Positions 9,294-19,695 of a stretch of 64,000 nt of DNA are shown in pieces; the stretch's first letter is position 1; each line of letters begins with the position of its first letter. Source of the DNA: JAPLJM01 sp963708515 (lineage in GTDB: Bacteria; Desulfobacterota; Syntrophia; Syntrophales; Fen-1087). The notes beneath the pieces are model-generated. The model had not been told where the DNA came from. It did no database searches and saw only the letters and a program-made list of their open reading frames with translations. A program made the translations under genes and the position numbers. The stretch covers positions 186,001 through 250,000 of the forward strand of contig CAVPSX010000021.1 of NCBI GenBank assembly GCA_963708515.1, read 5' to 3'.

Positions 9294-9808
9294 CAGGAGA
9301 TAGATCCCCCTGGCCCCTTCCTGTGCTTCAGGGATTCCGATTTCTTTTCAAGGGCTCTCCGGGTTTTTTCTCTAAAAATCTCTAATTTGTTTGCAATCTC
9401 CGGATATTTAATCGAGAGGATTGCACAGGCCAGATAGGCCGCATTCCTGGCGCCATCAATCGCGACGGTAGCAACGGGAACGCCGGGCGGCATCTGAACG
9501 GTTGAATAAAGAGCATCCATGCCTTCCAGAGCGCCGGATTTAAGAGGAACTCCAATGACGGGCAACGTGGTATGGGCCGCAACCACACCGGCCAAGTGGG
9601 CCGCCATTCCTGCTCCGGCAATCAGGACCTTGATGCCACGCACCCTCGCTGTTTTGGCATAATTGGTCGTCTTTTCGGGCAGGCGGTGGGCGGAACTGAT
9701 ATCCATTTCAAAGGGGACGCCCATCTCCCCCAGCACCTCTGCCGCCTTTTCCATAACAGGCAAATCACTGTCACTGCCCATGAGAATTCCAACCAAAGGC
9801 TTTTTCAT
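9293..9808 (-). CDS. purE: N5-carboxyaminoimidazole ribonucleotide mutase
   Basis: Converts N5-CAIR to CAIR in purine synthesis. Key motifs are MGSDSDLPVM (substrate phosphate binding), SAHRLPEKT with the catalytic His, and IAGAGMAAHLAGVVAAHT. The start at 9808 (MKKPLVGI) is preferred over the in-frame ATG at 9826 because AGGG lies at the right distance upstream and the protein then begins just before the first beta strand. The product is 171 residues, normal for class I PurE. It is coupled to tsaC downstream; purK is absent here. Confidence 0.94.
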   Translation of the reverse strand: MKKPLVGILMGSDSDLPVMEKAAEVLGEMGVPFEMDISSAHRLPEKTTNYAKTARVRGIKVLIAGAGMAAHLAGVVAAHTTLPVIGVPLKSGALEGMDALYSTVQMPPGVPVATVAIDGARNAAYLACAILSIKYPEIANKLEIFREKTRRALEKKSESLKHRKGPGGSIS

Positions 9809-10031
9809 AAGATCCCTCTCTTTCATGAATCAAGGCCTGAGCCCTTACGCTACAGTTTATCATATTTCTGTAACTCAACCCTTTCGGATTGATCATGCAA
9901 TAATTATAAAAAATAAAAAGAGCTTACGCAAGAAAATTAAAAATCCTTCTGATTTTAGGTAAGTTTCCGGAATAAGCGTGAAACAAATATGCGCGTCTTC
10001 AGAGATCATAACAAGCCACGAAAGAGGCGGC

Positions 10032-10060
10032 TTGACAAGGAAAATATTAAGATTTATGGT
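10032..10060 (+). promoter_or_regulatory. Sigma-70 promoter of the MEMO-AMMECR1 gene
   Basis: TTGACA (10032-10037), 17-bp spacer, TATGGT (10055-10060), about 36 bp before the ATG at 10096. The direction fits the plus-strand gene and is divergent from purE. Confidence 0.6.
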
Positions 10061-10095
10061 TCCATGCAAGACTGTTAGGAGCGGAGAGAGGCGAC

Positions 10096-11592
10096 ATGTC
10101 ACCATTTTGGTCAGGTCAAAAAGAAGAGAACGAGATTCGTTCCCCGATTGTGGCGGGTCGCTTCTATCCGGGATCGGCTTCTGCGCTGAAGAAGACTGTC
10201 GAGAAGTTCATGGCCGATGCCCGGCCGGCGCAGGTCAAGCATCCACTGGCCATTGTCGTTCCCCACGCCGGTTATGTTTTTTCGGGCCAGATTGCCGCCG
10301 ATGGCTTCCGGCAGGCGGCGGATCTGGCCTGCGATGTCGTCGTCGTTCTCGGAACGAATCATACGAGCGGATCTTTTAGGAAAATTTCCATCTATCCCGG
10401 GGACGGCTTCAGCACGCCGCTCGGCACAACGATGATCGACAAAGAGATCGTGAACGCCCTGCTGGCCGCCGATCCCGGTTGCACCCTCGACAAATCCCTG
10501 CATCAGCAGGAGCATTCCATAGAAGTCCAGCTTCCCTTTATTCAGGTCATTTTTCCCGAAGCCCGGATTGTACCGGCCGTGATCGGCGCACCGGACATCG
10601 GCCTGTGTACCCGGTTTGGCGAGGTCCTGGCCAACGTCTTGAAAGGCCGCCGCTTCCTGATCGTGGCCAGCGCCGACCTTTCCCATTACCCGGATGCGGA
10701 CGCTGCGGAGGATGTGGACGGCAAAACACTCGCGGCCATGGAAAAGCTGGAGCCGGCGCTCCTGCGGCAAGTCACGCAGGCCCAGATGCGCCGGGGCATT
10801 CCAAACCTCCACACCTGCGCCTGTGGCGAGGCGGCCGTCATGGTGGCCATGAGCGCGGCCAAGGCCATGGGCGCCACGGGTGGCAAGGTTATCCGTTATG
10901 CCCATTCTGGCAATACTCCGATCGGGGAACGGGATCGCGTTGTGGGATACGGCGCAGTGGTTTATTACGCGGACACGCAAAGCGCCTCAAATAAATCCGG
11001 GCACAGAACGGCGGCGACTTCCGGCGAAATTCTGACCGACGACGACAAGAAAGCCCTGCTGGTCTATGTCCGTGAAACAATTACCTGCCGCCTTTCCAGG
11101 CAGACTGCTCCCAAGGCGGCGGGACTCGGGCCCGCGTTGCAACAGAAACGGGGTGTGTTTGTGACCCTCAAGAAGCGCGGCGCTCTGCGCGGCTGTATCG
11201 GCCGTATGATCCCGGACAAGCCTCTCCATGAACTCGTGGGCGCCGTGGCCCTGCAGTCGGCCCTCGAAGACCCCCGCTTCCGGCCGGTCACGCTTGACGA
11301 ACTCAAAGACCTGGAGATCGAAATCTCTGTCCTCACGCCGATGGCCGCCGTTCCCAACGCCGACCACATCGTCGTCGGCCGGGACGGCGTTCTGATCCGC
11401 CAGGCGGGCCTTTCAGCCGTGTTTCTTCCCCAGGTAGCGCCCGAACAGGGCTGGGGGCGCGACGAGATGCTGGAGCATCTTTGCCAGAAAGCGGGACTGC
11501 TGCCGGGAAGCTGGAAGCAGGGTGCGGAACTGTTGACCTTTCAGGCCATCGTTTTCGGTGAAGCGGACTTCAAGTCCGGTTTATCCGATTGA
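10096..11592 (+). CDS. MEMO1-family / AMMECR1 fusion (AmmeMemoRadiSam system proteins B and A)
   Basis: A two-domain protein of 498 residues. Residues about 10-280 are the MEMO1 family, a fold related to extradiol dioxygenases (AGRFYPGSASAL, VVPHAGYVFSG, LGTNHTSGSF, SADLSHYPD, ACGEAAVM). Residues about 310-490 are AMMECR1 (GVFVTLKKRGALRGCIGRM, LEDPRFRPVT, LPQVAPEQGWGRDEMLEHL). In many genomes these two occur with a radical SAM enzyme as the AmmeMemoRadiSam system; here they are fused and the radical SAM partner is not adjacent. The biochemical role is unsettled. The start ATG follows GAGAGAGG, and a promoter is visible upstream. Confidence 0.9.
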   Translation: MSPFWSGQKEENEIRSPIVAGRFYPGSASALKKTVEKFMADARPAQVKHPLAIVVPHAGYVFSGQIAADGFRQAADLACDVVVVLGTNHTSGSFRKISIYPGDGFSTPLGTTMIDKEIVNALLAADPGCTLDKSLHQQEHSIEVQLPFIQVIFPEARIVPAVIGAPDIGLCTRFGEVLANVLKGRRFLIVASADLSHYPDADAAEDVDGKTLAAMEKLEPALLRQVTQAQMRRGIPNLHTCACGEAAVMVAMSAAKAMGATGGKVIRYAHSGNTPIGERDRVVGYGAVVYYADTQSASNKSGHRTAATSGEILTDDDKKALLVYVRETITCRLSRQTAPKAAGLGPALQQKRGVFVTLKKRGALRGCIGRMIPDKPLHELVGAVALQSALEDPRFRPVTLDELKDLEIEISVLTPMAAVPNADHIVVGRDGVLIRQAGLSAVFLPQVAPEQGWGRDEMLEHLCQKAGLLPGSWKQGAELLTFQAIVFGEADFKSGLSD

Positions 11593-11696
11593 TGCGTATA
11601 GCTTCCTGCTATCTACAAAAAAGAGGTAATTATATTATAAAGCTTTCTCTTGGAAATTTTGTTTCCTGATAAATGTATATAGTGATTGTGTGAACC

Positions 11697-12575
11697 ATGA
11701 AAAATTCATTTGTCTTCCGGGTAGATCGGCAGGACTTTTTCACGCCTGCAGCTATTAACAGGAGAGAGTTTCTAAAGGCAGGGATCAGCTTTGCGGCTGT
11801 TGCAACCGGCCTTGAAATGATTACCGGGTGTGCGGTGACGAAAACACAGCGAGGTCAAAATGCTATGGCAATACAGAAGCCAAGCTCCAACATCAATCCC
11901 CCCAAGGGGGCCAATTATGTTTTGGTCCATGGCGGAAACATGACGACCGATACCTGGAATAAACTTACTGTCGGAAATCCTGTTTATATTCATGACGGCA
12001 AGATGGGAGGCATGATATGGGACACCGTTATTCCTGCTCTCACGGCACATAACCACCGCGTTTTTGCGCCGACACTTCTGGACGAATACAGCTGCAACCT
12101 GACCGATCATATCGCGCAGATCTGCGCGCTGATCGTCGAAAATGACTTACGAGATGTTATTCTGGTTGGGCACAGTTATGGCGGGATGATCATAACCGGT
12201 GTTGCAGCCAGTATGACGGACAGAATCAGCCATCTGGTGTATGTCGATGCCGCATTGCCTGATCCGGGACAATCACTGTTTGACATTATTGTCTCTGGCG
12301 GTTGCGACCCCCTGTCGTTTGCCGGACTGGAACCGGCTGCGCCCTACGTGGAAAAACTGCAGTATGACGCGCAGAAAATAAAACTGTTGCCTAAAACCTA
12401 TATTCTCGGCACAAAAAGCGAGTTTGCTGCCGTTACTCGTGTCGCCAGGCAAAAAATTGCCGCCACTGAAAAAGAATGGACCAACTTCGAGTTGCCGTCA
12501 TCCCATGTGCCAATGGCCGACATGCCGGACGAGCTTGCGCAATTGTTGCTGAGGATTGCTCAAAAAAATAAATAG
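11697..12575 (+). CDS. Exported alpha/beta hydrolase (EstC/salicylate-esterase-like), Tat-type lipoprotein
   Basis: The N-terminus has a twin-arginine-like motif (NRREFLKAG), a hydrophobic core and a lipobox-like ITGC, which together suggest Tat export and lipid anchoring. The mature part (from about residue 65) is an alpha/beta hydrolase: oxyanion loop LVHGGNMTTDTW, nucleophile Ser160 in GHSYGG, and a C-terminal His in SSHVPMADMP. The organisation matches small esterases of the plant SABP2 / bacterial EstC type. Substrate unknown. It stands alone, 100 bp after the MEMO-AMMECR1 gene. The start codon is the only one before the signal sequence, although I see no strong ribosome binding site. 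Confidence 0.8.
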   Translation: MKNSFVFRVDRQDFFTPAAINRREFLKAGISFAAVATGLEMITGCAVTKTQRGQNAMAIQKPSSNINPPKGANYVLVHGGNMTTDTWNKLTVGNPVYIHDGKMGGMIWDTVIPALTAHNHRVFAPTLLDEYSCNLTDHIAQICALIVENDLRDVILVGHSYGGMIITGVAASMTDRISHLVYVDAALPDPGQSLFDIIVSGGCDPLSFAGLEPAAPYVEKLQYDAQKIKLLPKTYILGTKSEFAAVTRVARQKIAATEKEWTNFELPSSHVPMADMPDELAQLLLRIAQKNK

Positions 12576-12771
12576 GTCCACCCTATGACTCTGTCCCGGA
12601 CGATCCGCTGATCATCGTCCTCCCCTGACAGCCGGCACAAGTCACCTTGTTGCGGGAACCGGCCGTTGCCTTCTACAGGATTGACCCCGTCTATCTTCCG
12701 GCCCTGGGTGCCCAGTTCTTCGCTGCCGTCGCATTTTAGTTGCTTCTGACCAGGAGTGACGTAATTTTCTC

Positions 12772-12798
12772 TTGACAGGGAATTGTTGTTAGGATAAT
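12772..12798 (+). promoter_or_regulatory. Promoter of the fur/perR-like gene
   Basis: TTGACA (12772-12777), a short 15-bp spacer and GATAAT (12793-12798), about 40 bp before the regulator's ATG. The -10 element sits inside the first palindrome listed separately, so binding there would block transcription. Confidence 0.5.
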
Positions 12799-12821
12799 CT
12801 CCTAAATAAGAATATTTCTTA
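12789..12821 (+). promoter_or_regulatory. Two tandem palindromic operators (PerR/Fur-type candidates)
   Basis: Two perfect inverted repeats lie next to each other: TTAGGA-TAATC-TCCTAA (12789-12805) and TAAGAA-TAT-TTCTTA (12807-12821). Both are AT-rich and of the size bound by Fur-family dimers, and they precede a Fur-family gene, so autoregulation, and control of katG by readthrough, is likely. Which metal or signal acts is not shown. Confidence 0.6.
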
Positions 12822-12839
12822 ATAAGGAAAACGGCAGGG

Positions 12840-13307
12840 ATGGAACAGCAAAAACTCCGGGAACGTATCCTTAAATTCGAGGAATCCTGCCGCAGGGTAG
12901 GGCTTAAACTTACACATCAGCGCCTGGAAATCTTTCGCGAGCTGACTCTTTCAACGGAGCATCCTTCTGCGGAAGCGCTGCACAGCCGTCTGAGGAAGCG
13001 AATCCCGACCCTGTCTCTTGACACCGTTTACCGGACGCTGGCCGCCTTCAACCTGCATAGTCTGATTCACAAGGTGGAGACGGCGGAAAGCCAGGCCCGC
13101 TATGAAGTCGTCCATGAGCGGCATCACCATCTGATCTGCAGGCGCTGTCATGAGATCATGGACTTTTGCTGGCCGTCGCTGGAGGGCTTGCCCCTTCCGG
13201 AAGAAATCGGGGCATGGGGTGAAATCGACACCAGAAATGCCGTCATCTACGGCGTCTGCGGCAAATGCTCGCAGGGAACAAGCGCCACCGACAGGACAAA
13301 AGGATAA
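12840..13307 (+). CDS. Fur-family transcriptional regulator, PerR-like
   Basis: A metal-dependent repressor of 155 residues. The winged-helix half covers residues 1-90 (GLKLTHQRLEIFRELT, then SLDTVYRTLAAF, the recognition helix). The metal-sensing half has HERHHHLICRRCHEIMDF with the HHH and CxxC ligands, and a second CGKC near the C-terminus, so a structural Zn site with four Cys is present. The location 136 bp before katG argues for a peroxide-sensing PerR role over iron (Fur) or zinc (Zur) sensing, but that is inference from the neighbour. Two palindromes overlap its own promoter. Confidence 0.88.
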   Translation: MEQQKLRERILKFEESCRRVGLKLTHQRLEIFRELTLSTEHPSAEALHSRLRKRIPTLSLDTVYRTLAAFNLHSLIHKVETAESQARYEVVHERHHHLICRRCHEIMDFCWPSLEGLPLPEEIGAWGEIDTRNAVIYGVCGKCSQGTSATDRTKG

Positions 13308-13443
13308 GACAAACGAATAGTTGACGAAATATCTCAACGCTGGTTTGACAGCCACAACCAAGAAAGGACATCACCAAGTACACCGGTAAGAGAATAAACC
13401 CATAAACTGATTGAAAAGAAACATCGTGAAAGGAGGAAGCAGG

Positions 13444-15639
<2,196 letters not shown>

Positions 15640-15698
15640 TCGCAGCATAAACGTCTTTGAGCGCTGCTGCAGTGCGGTGAAAAACAATCAGATAACAA

Positions 15699-15736
15699 CC
15701 GGTTCAGCGGACGGCTCACCGCCGCCGCTGAACCGG
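15699..15736 (+). terminator. Stem-loop after katG
   Basis: Perfect 12-bp inverted repeat CCGGTTCAGCGG / CCGCTGAACCGG with a 14-nt loop, 60 bp after the katG stop. A T-run follows only about 30 bp later, so efficiency as an intrinsic terminator is uncertain. Confidence 0.5.
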
Positions 15737-15844
15737 AACGGCAAATCCCTGGCATCACCGCATTTTTTTCATGATTATTCCTGTATAATTTCAATGAAAA
15801 TCAGCGGTGAGCGCAGCGAGTCCGCTGAATCGATTTGGTGAGAT

Positions 15845-16171
15845 TTATTTTAACAATCTATTCAGGAGGATATCTTCGACATTCTGCCTTGAATCGATAA
15901 CCGACAAAACAAATACGGTTACGTCTGTTATTCGATAGATAATCCGCCAAGGAGGTACAATTAATTCCCGGTAGGTCTGTATTCCCTGATCTTGTAGTTC
16001 GGGAACAATCCTGCCGCGTTCAGGAAAACTGTAAAGGCTTGATGCTTTTTGCCTAATTTTCTTAAGTACTTGTAAAGCATTGCCTGGGCTGTCAGCCGCC
16101 ATGTAATCGATAATTTGTATTAAATCTATTTCTGCAACAGCCGCCCATGCAACTTTGTACTTCTTATTCAT
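15845..16171 (-). CDS. ParE/RelE-family toxin
   Basis: A 108-residue protein of the RelE/ParE fold: KVAWAAVAEIDLIQIIDYMA at the N-terminus, the central SFPERGRIVPELQ loop, and the typical strand YRELIVPPWRIIYRITD with the conserved Arg, then VFVLSVIDSRQNVEDIL. Members inhibit either DNA gyrase (ParE) or translation (RelE); the sequence looks closer to ParE but I cannot decide. The start overlaps the antitoxin stop by 4 bp (ATGA), the standard toxin-antitoxin arrangement. Confidence 0.88.
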   Translation of the reverse strand: MNKKYKVAWAAVAEIDLIQIIDYMAADSPGNALQVLKKIRQKASSLYSFPERGRIVPELQDQGIQTYRELIVPPWRIIYRITDVTVFVLSVIDSRQNVEDILLNRLLK

Positions 16172-16449
16172 TTAAGCCTTTCATTTAATGCGCCTTCGAT
16201 TTCATTGAACATATCCTCCTGCGGCTTGGTCCGGCCGCATCGAATATCAGATTCCCCTTGTGAAATAAGTTTCAACATGCCGATTGCGTTACGCATATTT
16301 TCATAACTCTTGGGATCTTGCAGTACAGCTCGTGGTTCGCCGTTTTGGGTAATAATTACAGGTCGTCGTGTTTCATTTATTTGGTTGAGTAAATCTGCGG
16401 CCCTCGATTTTAAATAAGTGACTGGTTTGATATCATTTACGATATTCAT
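16168..16449 (-). CDS. Phd/YefM-family antitoxin
   Basis: A 93-residue antitoxin with the Phd/YefM N-terminal DNA-binding fold (KPVTYLKSRAADLLNQINET, then RRPVIITQNGEPRAVLQDP), followed by a charged, probably disordered C-terminal part that would bind the toxin. It is the first gene of the pair and is expected to repress the operon by binding the palindrome just upstream. The ribosome site CCGGAGG lies upstream of its ATG. Confidence 0.9.
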   Translation of the reverse strand: MNIVNDIKPVTYLKSRAADLLNQINETRRPVIITQNGEPRAVLQDPKSYENMRNAIGMLKLISQGESDIRCGRTKPQEDMFNEIEGALNERLK

Positions 16450-16471
16450 GGTATTTACCTCCGGTTTGAAA

Positions 16472-16499
16472 ATGGTACCAAAATCGGACCGAAAGTCAA
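16472..16499 (-). promoter_or_regulatory. Toxin-antitoxin promoter and palindromic operator
   Basis: On the minus strand TTGACT (16499-16494), then TACCAT (16477-16472) after a 16-bp spacer. The -10 lies within TGGTACCA (16473-16480), a perfect 8-bp palindrome flanked by A/T runs, a good site for the autorepressing antitoxin. Confidence 0.45.
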
Positions 16500-16602
16500 G
16501 TTATTTATGTCCAACGTAGAAATCAGCCGGAGCATAGCGATCGGCTGGATTGACTGGTTGTGCAATCATTAAATAGCACCGACTCATTTATTTCTATTTA
16601 TT

Positions 16603-17490
16603 TCAAACATTGGCTTGCACAGCATGCTTAGAAATGGCGTCTACTATTTCTGCCCAAACCCCTTTTGGCATGTCATGCCCCATTCCATTAATGATCAATA
16701 ATCTTGCTCCCGGTATCACCCGAGCTGTATCTTTTCCTCCTTCGACTGGTATCAGCGGATCATCAGCCCCATGAATTACAAGTGTCGGAACCTTAATAGA
16801 TGAAAGCAACGATCTTCGATCGCCACTGGCAAGAATAGCTGTGTTTTGACGTGCCATTCCCTGCGGGTAGTATGAACGATCATAGCTCTTCTCTATGAAC
16901 GTTCGAGCTCTCTTTTCCTCAAATGGAAATCCGGGACTCCAAATCGTCCGCCATATATTCATATTGTGTTCAATATATGCTCCGCGTCCCTCTGGTGCAG
17001 GCGCGACAACAGCAGCTATTGCTTCCGGTTTCCCCTGCGGAAGATCAGGATTTCCTGTGGTCGACATTATTGAAGTCAGACTCAGGACATGTTTTGGATG
17101 TCGATAGGAGATAACCTGGGCTATCATACCGCCCATTGAAGCGCCGCAGATATGTGCCTTCTCAATGCCCAAAGCATCAAGTAAACCAACGGCGTCATCT
17201 GCCATATCGCCAAGAGAATATGCTGATTCCACAGTATTCCCTTCCATGGCAGCTTTGATTGCAGCCAAAAAGTCAGGAATTCCTGCTTCTTCAAATTTTG
17301 TCGAAAGACCTGCATCTCGGTTGTCAAACCGAATCACAAAGTAACCTTTTTTTGCTAATAACTCGCAGAACTCAACATCCCAAAAGATCATCTGAGCACC
17401 ATTGCCTGCAACTAATAATAATGCGGGGCAAGAACTATCGCCAAAAGTATCATACTCAATCTGAATTCCATTGGCTGTCACAGTAGGCAT
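16603..17490 (-). CDS. Alpha/beta hydrolase (RdmC/methylesterase-like)
   Basis: A cytoplasmic 295-residue hydrolase. The nucleophile is Ser118 in CGASMGGMIAQ; the acid is in IHGADDPLIPVEGG and the His in GMGHDMPKGVW. FDNRDAGLST after strand four and the inserted helical cap (residues about 140-215) resemble the RdmC/aclacinomycin methylesterase group, whose members hydrolyse varied esters. AGGAAAAGGA precedes the ATG. It stands alone, with AT-richer and less GC-biased codons than its neighbours, like the toxin-antitoxin pair beside it, so this 1.6-kb stretch may have been acquired together. Substrate unknown. Confidence 0.82.
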   Translation of the reverse strand: MPTVTANGIQIEYDTFGDSSCPALLLVAGNGAQMIFWDVEFCELLAKKGYFVIRFDNRDAGLSTKFEEAGIPDFLAAIKAAMEGNTVESAYSLGDMADDAVGLLDALGIEKAHICGASMGGMIAQVISYRHPKHVLSLTSIMSTTGNPDLPQGKPEAIAAVVAPAPEGRGAYIEHNMNIWRTIWSPGFPFEEKRARTFIEKSYDRSYYPQGMARQNTAILASGDRRSLLSSIKVPTLVIHGADDPLIPVEGGKDTARVIPGARLLIINGMGHDMPKGVWAEIVDAISKHAVQANV

Positions 17491-17547
17491 TGCTTAATCC
17501 TTTTCCTTCTACGATCATGAATCATTATATTTGTCTTGAACCACAAC

Positions 17548-17589
17548 GGCGGGGACGGATAAATATATTCTTCCTTTATAGTCCCCGCC
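17548..17589. other. Stem-loop in the 17491-17804 intergenic gap
   Basis: GGCGGGGAC (17548-17556) and GTCCCCGCC (17581-17589) form a perfect 9-bp stem around an AT-rich 24-nt loop. It lies 314 bp into a gap where I see no gene; it may end transcription of the reductase gene downstream on the minus strand. The rest of the gap shows nothing recognisable. Confidence 0.4.
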
Positions 17590-17804
17590 CCATCAAGTAA
17601 TTTACCAGCATGGCATTTCCCGATTTTTTGTATATCGTCATAACAAAATTATCTTCGGTTCCAAGAAAAATAATCCACGTTTACGAATGCATACGATTCA
17701 CCTCGTTCCGTATATGATGATAATACGGGATAAAAACGCACTGCGCAAAATATGAGAAATTTGTCCAATACAGCGTTGAAAGCGCCTTTTCAGCCTTCTC
17801 AATA

Positions 17805-18809
17805 TCAGCCTTTCAGGCGGGTTTCCGGGACGACGAGCGTCCGGCCAGAGATCTTTCCCTGCAGGATGGCCTGGATCGATTCCCCCAGATCGTCGAGCGT
17901 GATCGTCCGGACGAGCCGTTCGAGCCGGGGCGGCTTCCACTCTCCAGCAAGCTTGTTCCAGACCTCGGTGCGAATATCCATCGGGCACTGGACCGAATCG
18001 GTTCCGAGCAGGCTGACGCCGCGAAGGATGAATGGAAAGACCGTTGTCGAGAGGACGCCGCCGCCGACCATGCCGCAATTGGCGATGACGCCGAGGTAGC
18101 GCATCGATTTGATGACATTCTCCAGCGTCTTGCCTCCCACGGTGTCGTAGGCGCCCGCCCACTGTTCGCTGAGCATCGCACGGGGGGAATCCGCATTGAG
18201 GGTGTTCCGATCGATGACTTCGGTGGCGCCGATTTCTTTGAGGTAGTCCGCCTGCGCGGGATCGCCCGCCGCCGTGACCTGGAAGCCGAGCTTCGCCAGA
18301 ATCGAAACCGCCACGCTTCCCACACCGCCCGATGCGCCTGTGACGAGCACCGGTCCTTTTTCAGGCGTCAGACCATTGTGCAGCATGTGCCGGATGCCGA
18401 GCGCTGCCGTGAAGCCCGCTGTTCCGAGGGTCATGGCCTCCTGCAAGGTCAGCCCGGCGGGCAGCGGCACCACCCAGCCTGCGGGGACCCGGCAGTACTC
18501 TGCGTAACCGCCGTCCGTCTCCATGCCGAGGTCATAGCCCGTTACGAGGACCTTGTCGCCGGGCCGGAGCGGCCCCACCGTGCATGTCTCGACGGTTCCG
18601 GCGACGTCAACCCCCGGGATATGGGGATATTTCCGGGTCACACCGGGATTTCCTATAGCCGAAAGCGCATCCTTGTAGTTAAGCGACGAACACGCCACTT
18701 TGATGAGAACGTCTCCGGGAGGCAGCCCGCCGAGCGGCAGATTCACGATTCGCCCCTGATAGCCCTCTCCTTCGCGGATGACCTGGTAAGCCCAAAACGA
18801 TTCATTCAT
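17805..18809 (-). CDS. YhdH/YhfP-family quinone oxidoreductase (acrylyl-CoA reductase type)
   Basis: Zinc-free medium-chain dehydrogenase of 334 residues. GroES-like N-terminal half (CSSLNYKDALSAIG, IPGVDVAGTV) and NADPH-binding Rossmann half with VLVTGASGGVGSVAV. YhdH/AcuI members reduce acrylyl-CoA to propionyl-CoA, but the family also includes other enoyl reductases, so the exact substrate is open. The start at ATG 18809 is used: AAAGGAG lies at good spacing, while the longer frame would need a GTG. It is the last gene before a gap, 46 bp downstream of truA on the same strand. Confidence 0.85.
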   Translation of the reverse strand: MNESFWAYQVIREGEGYQGRIVNLPLGGLPPGDVLIKVACSSLNYKDALSAIGNPGVTRKYPHIPGVDVAGTVETCTVGPLRPGDKVLVTGYDLGMETDGGYAEYCRVPAGWVVPLPAGLTLQEAMTLGTAGFTAALGIRHMLHNGLTPEKGPVLVTGASGGVGSVAVSILAKLGFQVTAAGDPAQADYLKEIGATEVIDRNTLNADSPRAMLSEQWAGAYDTVGGKTLENVIKSMRYLGVIANCGMVGGGVLSTTVFPFILRGVSLLGTDSVQCPMDIRTEVWNKLAGEWKPPRLERLVRTITLDDLGESIQAILQGKISGRTLVVPETRLKG

Positions 18810-18870
18810 AACGACTCCTTTCACCCTATCCCTTTCCTCGTCCGTTGCACGCGGTTTCCATTAATGCCAT

Positions 18871-19695
18871 TTAAGTTGCTTGAGATGGTTTCATTCGCGA
18901 CGAGTTTGCATGGATCAAAGGGGCCAGCAGAAAGGGCAGGCGCAAAGGCTCCTCACGGTCGCCTTCATATCGAACCTGCATGAGAAACAGTCCCGAAGGT
19001 GGCGCCGTGTATTGCGCAGGCGTTTCTGAGAAAGCCGTCAGCATACCCTTCACATCCATGGCCGTCAGCTTTCCCCTGCCCACCTCCACGAGGACGCCCA
19101 CCATGCGGCGGACCATCTTCCAGAGAAAATGGGAACCCGTGATCCGGAAAGCGATCAGGCCGCCCAGCGGGACGATTTCGACCCGGTCGATCTTCACCTG
19201 TGTCGAGGAGTCCTTGTCGAATCGCTTGTCGGCAAAGGAGACAAAATCATACAGACCCTCGAAAAGCCGCCCGCCCGCCTGCATTTTCTCGACATCCAAC
19301 GGGTCCCGCACCCACCAGATATAACGTTTTCCAAAGGCCGTCCGGTGTCGTGAGACAAGATAGACATAGGTTCTGGACAGGGCGTGATGCCGGGCATGAA
19401 AGCGGGCAGGGGCCTTCTCCACGGTCAGCACGTTGATGTTAGACGGAAGGCGGTCGTTGAGCCCCTCCAGGAGTTTCTTCGGCGGCAGGGCCTTGTCTGT
19501 CTCCAGGTGGGCCACCTGGGCCAGGGCGTGCACGCCCGCATCCGTGCGCCCGGCGCCCTGTACGTCGACCTCCTGGCCTAGTAGCTTCCGGGCCGCCTCG
19601 GTGAGCGTTTCCTGGATGCTTCTGGCGTTCTTCTGGGTCTGCCAGCCGCTGTAGCTTGTGCCTTCATACTCCAGTGTCAGCTTGTATTTAGCCAT
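18871..19695 (-). CDS. truA: tRNA pseudouridine(38-40) synthase
   Basis: Isomerises U38-U40 in the anticodon arm. The catalytic Asp is in GAGRTDAGVHALAQVAH; KYKLTLEYEGTSYSGWQ begins the protein and GSHFLWKMVRRMVGVLVEVG is the family's C-terminal signature. The start at 19695 (MAKYKL) fits homologues better than ATG 19710; either way it overlaps the 3' end of the sigma-54 regulator gene, so coupling is probable. Confidence 0.95.
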   Translation of the reverse strand: MAKYKLTLEYEGTSYSGWQTQKNARSIQETLTEAARKLLGQEVDVQGAGRTDAGVHALAQVAHLETDKALPPKKLLEGLNDRLPSNINVLTVEKAPARFHARHHALSRTYVYLVSRHRTAFGKRYIWWVRDPLDVEKMQAGGRLFEGLYDFVSFADKRFDKDSSTQVKIDRVEIVPLGGLIAFRITGSHFLWKMVRRMVGVLVEVGRGKLTAMDVKGMLTAFSETPAQYTAPPSGLFLMQVRYEGDREEPLRLPFLLAPLIHANSSRMKPSQAT

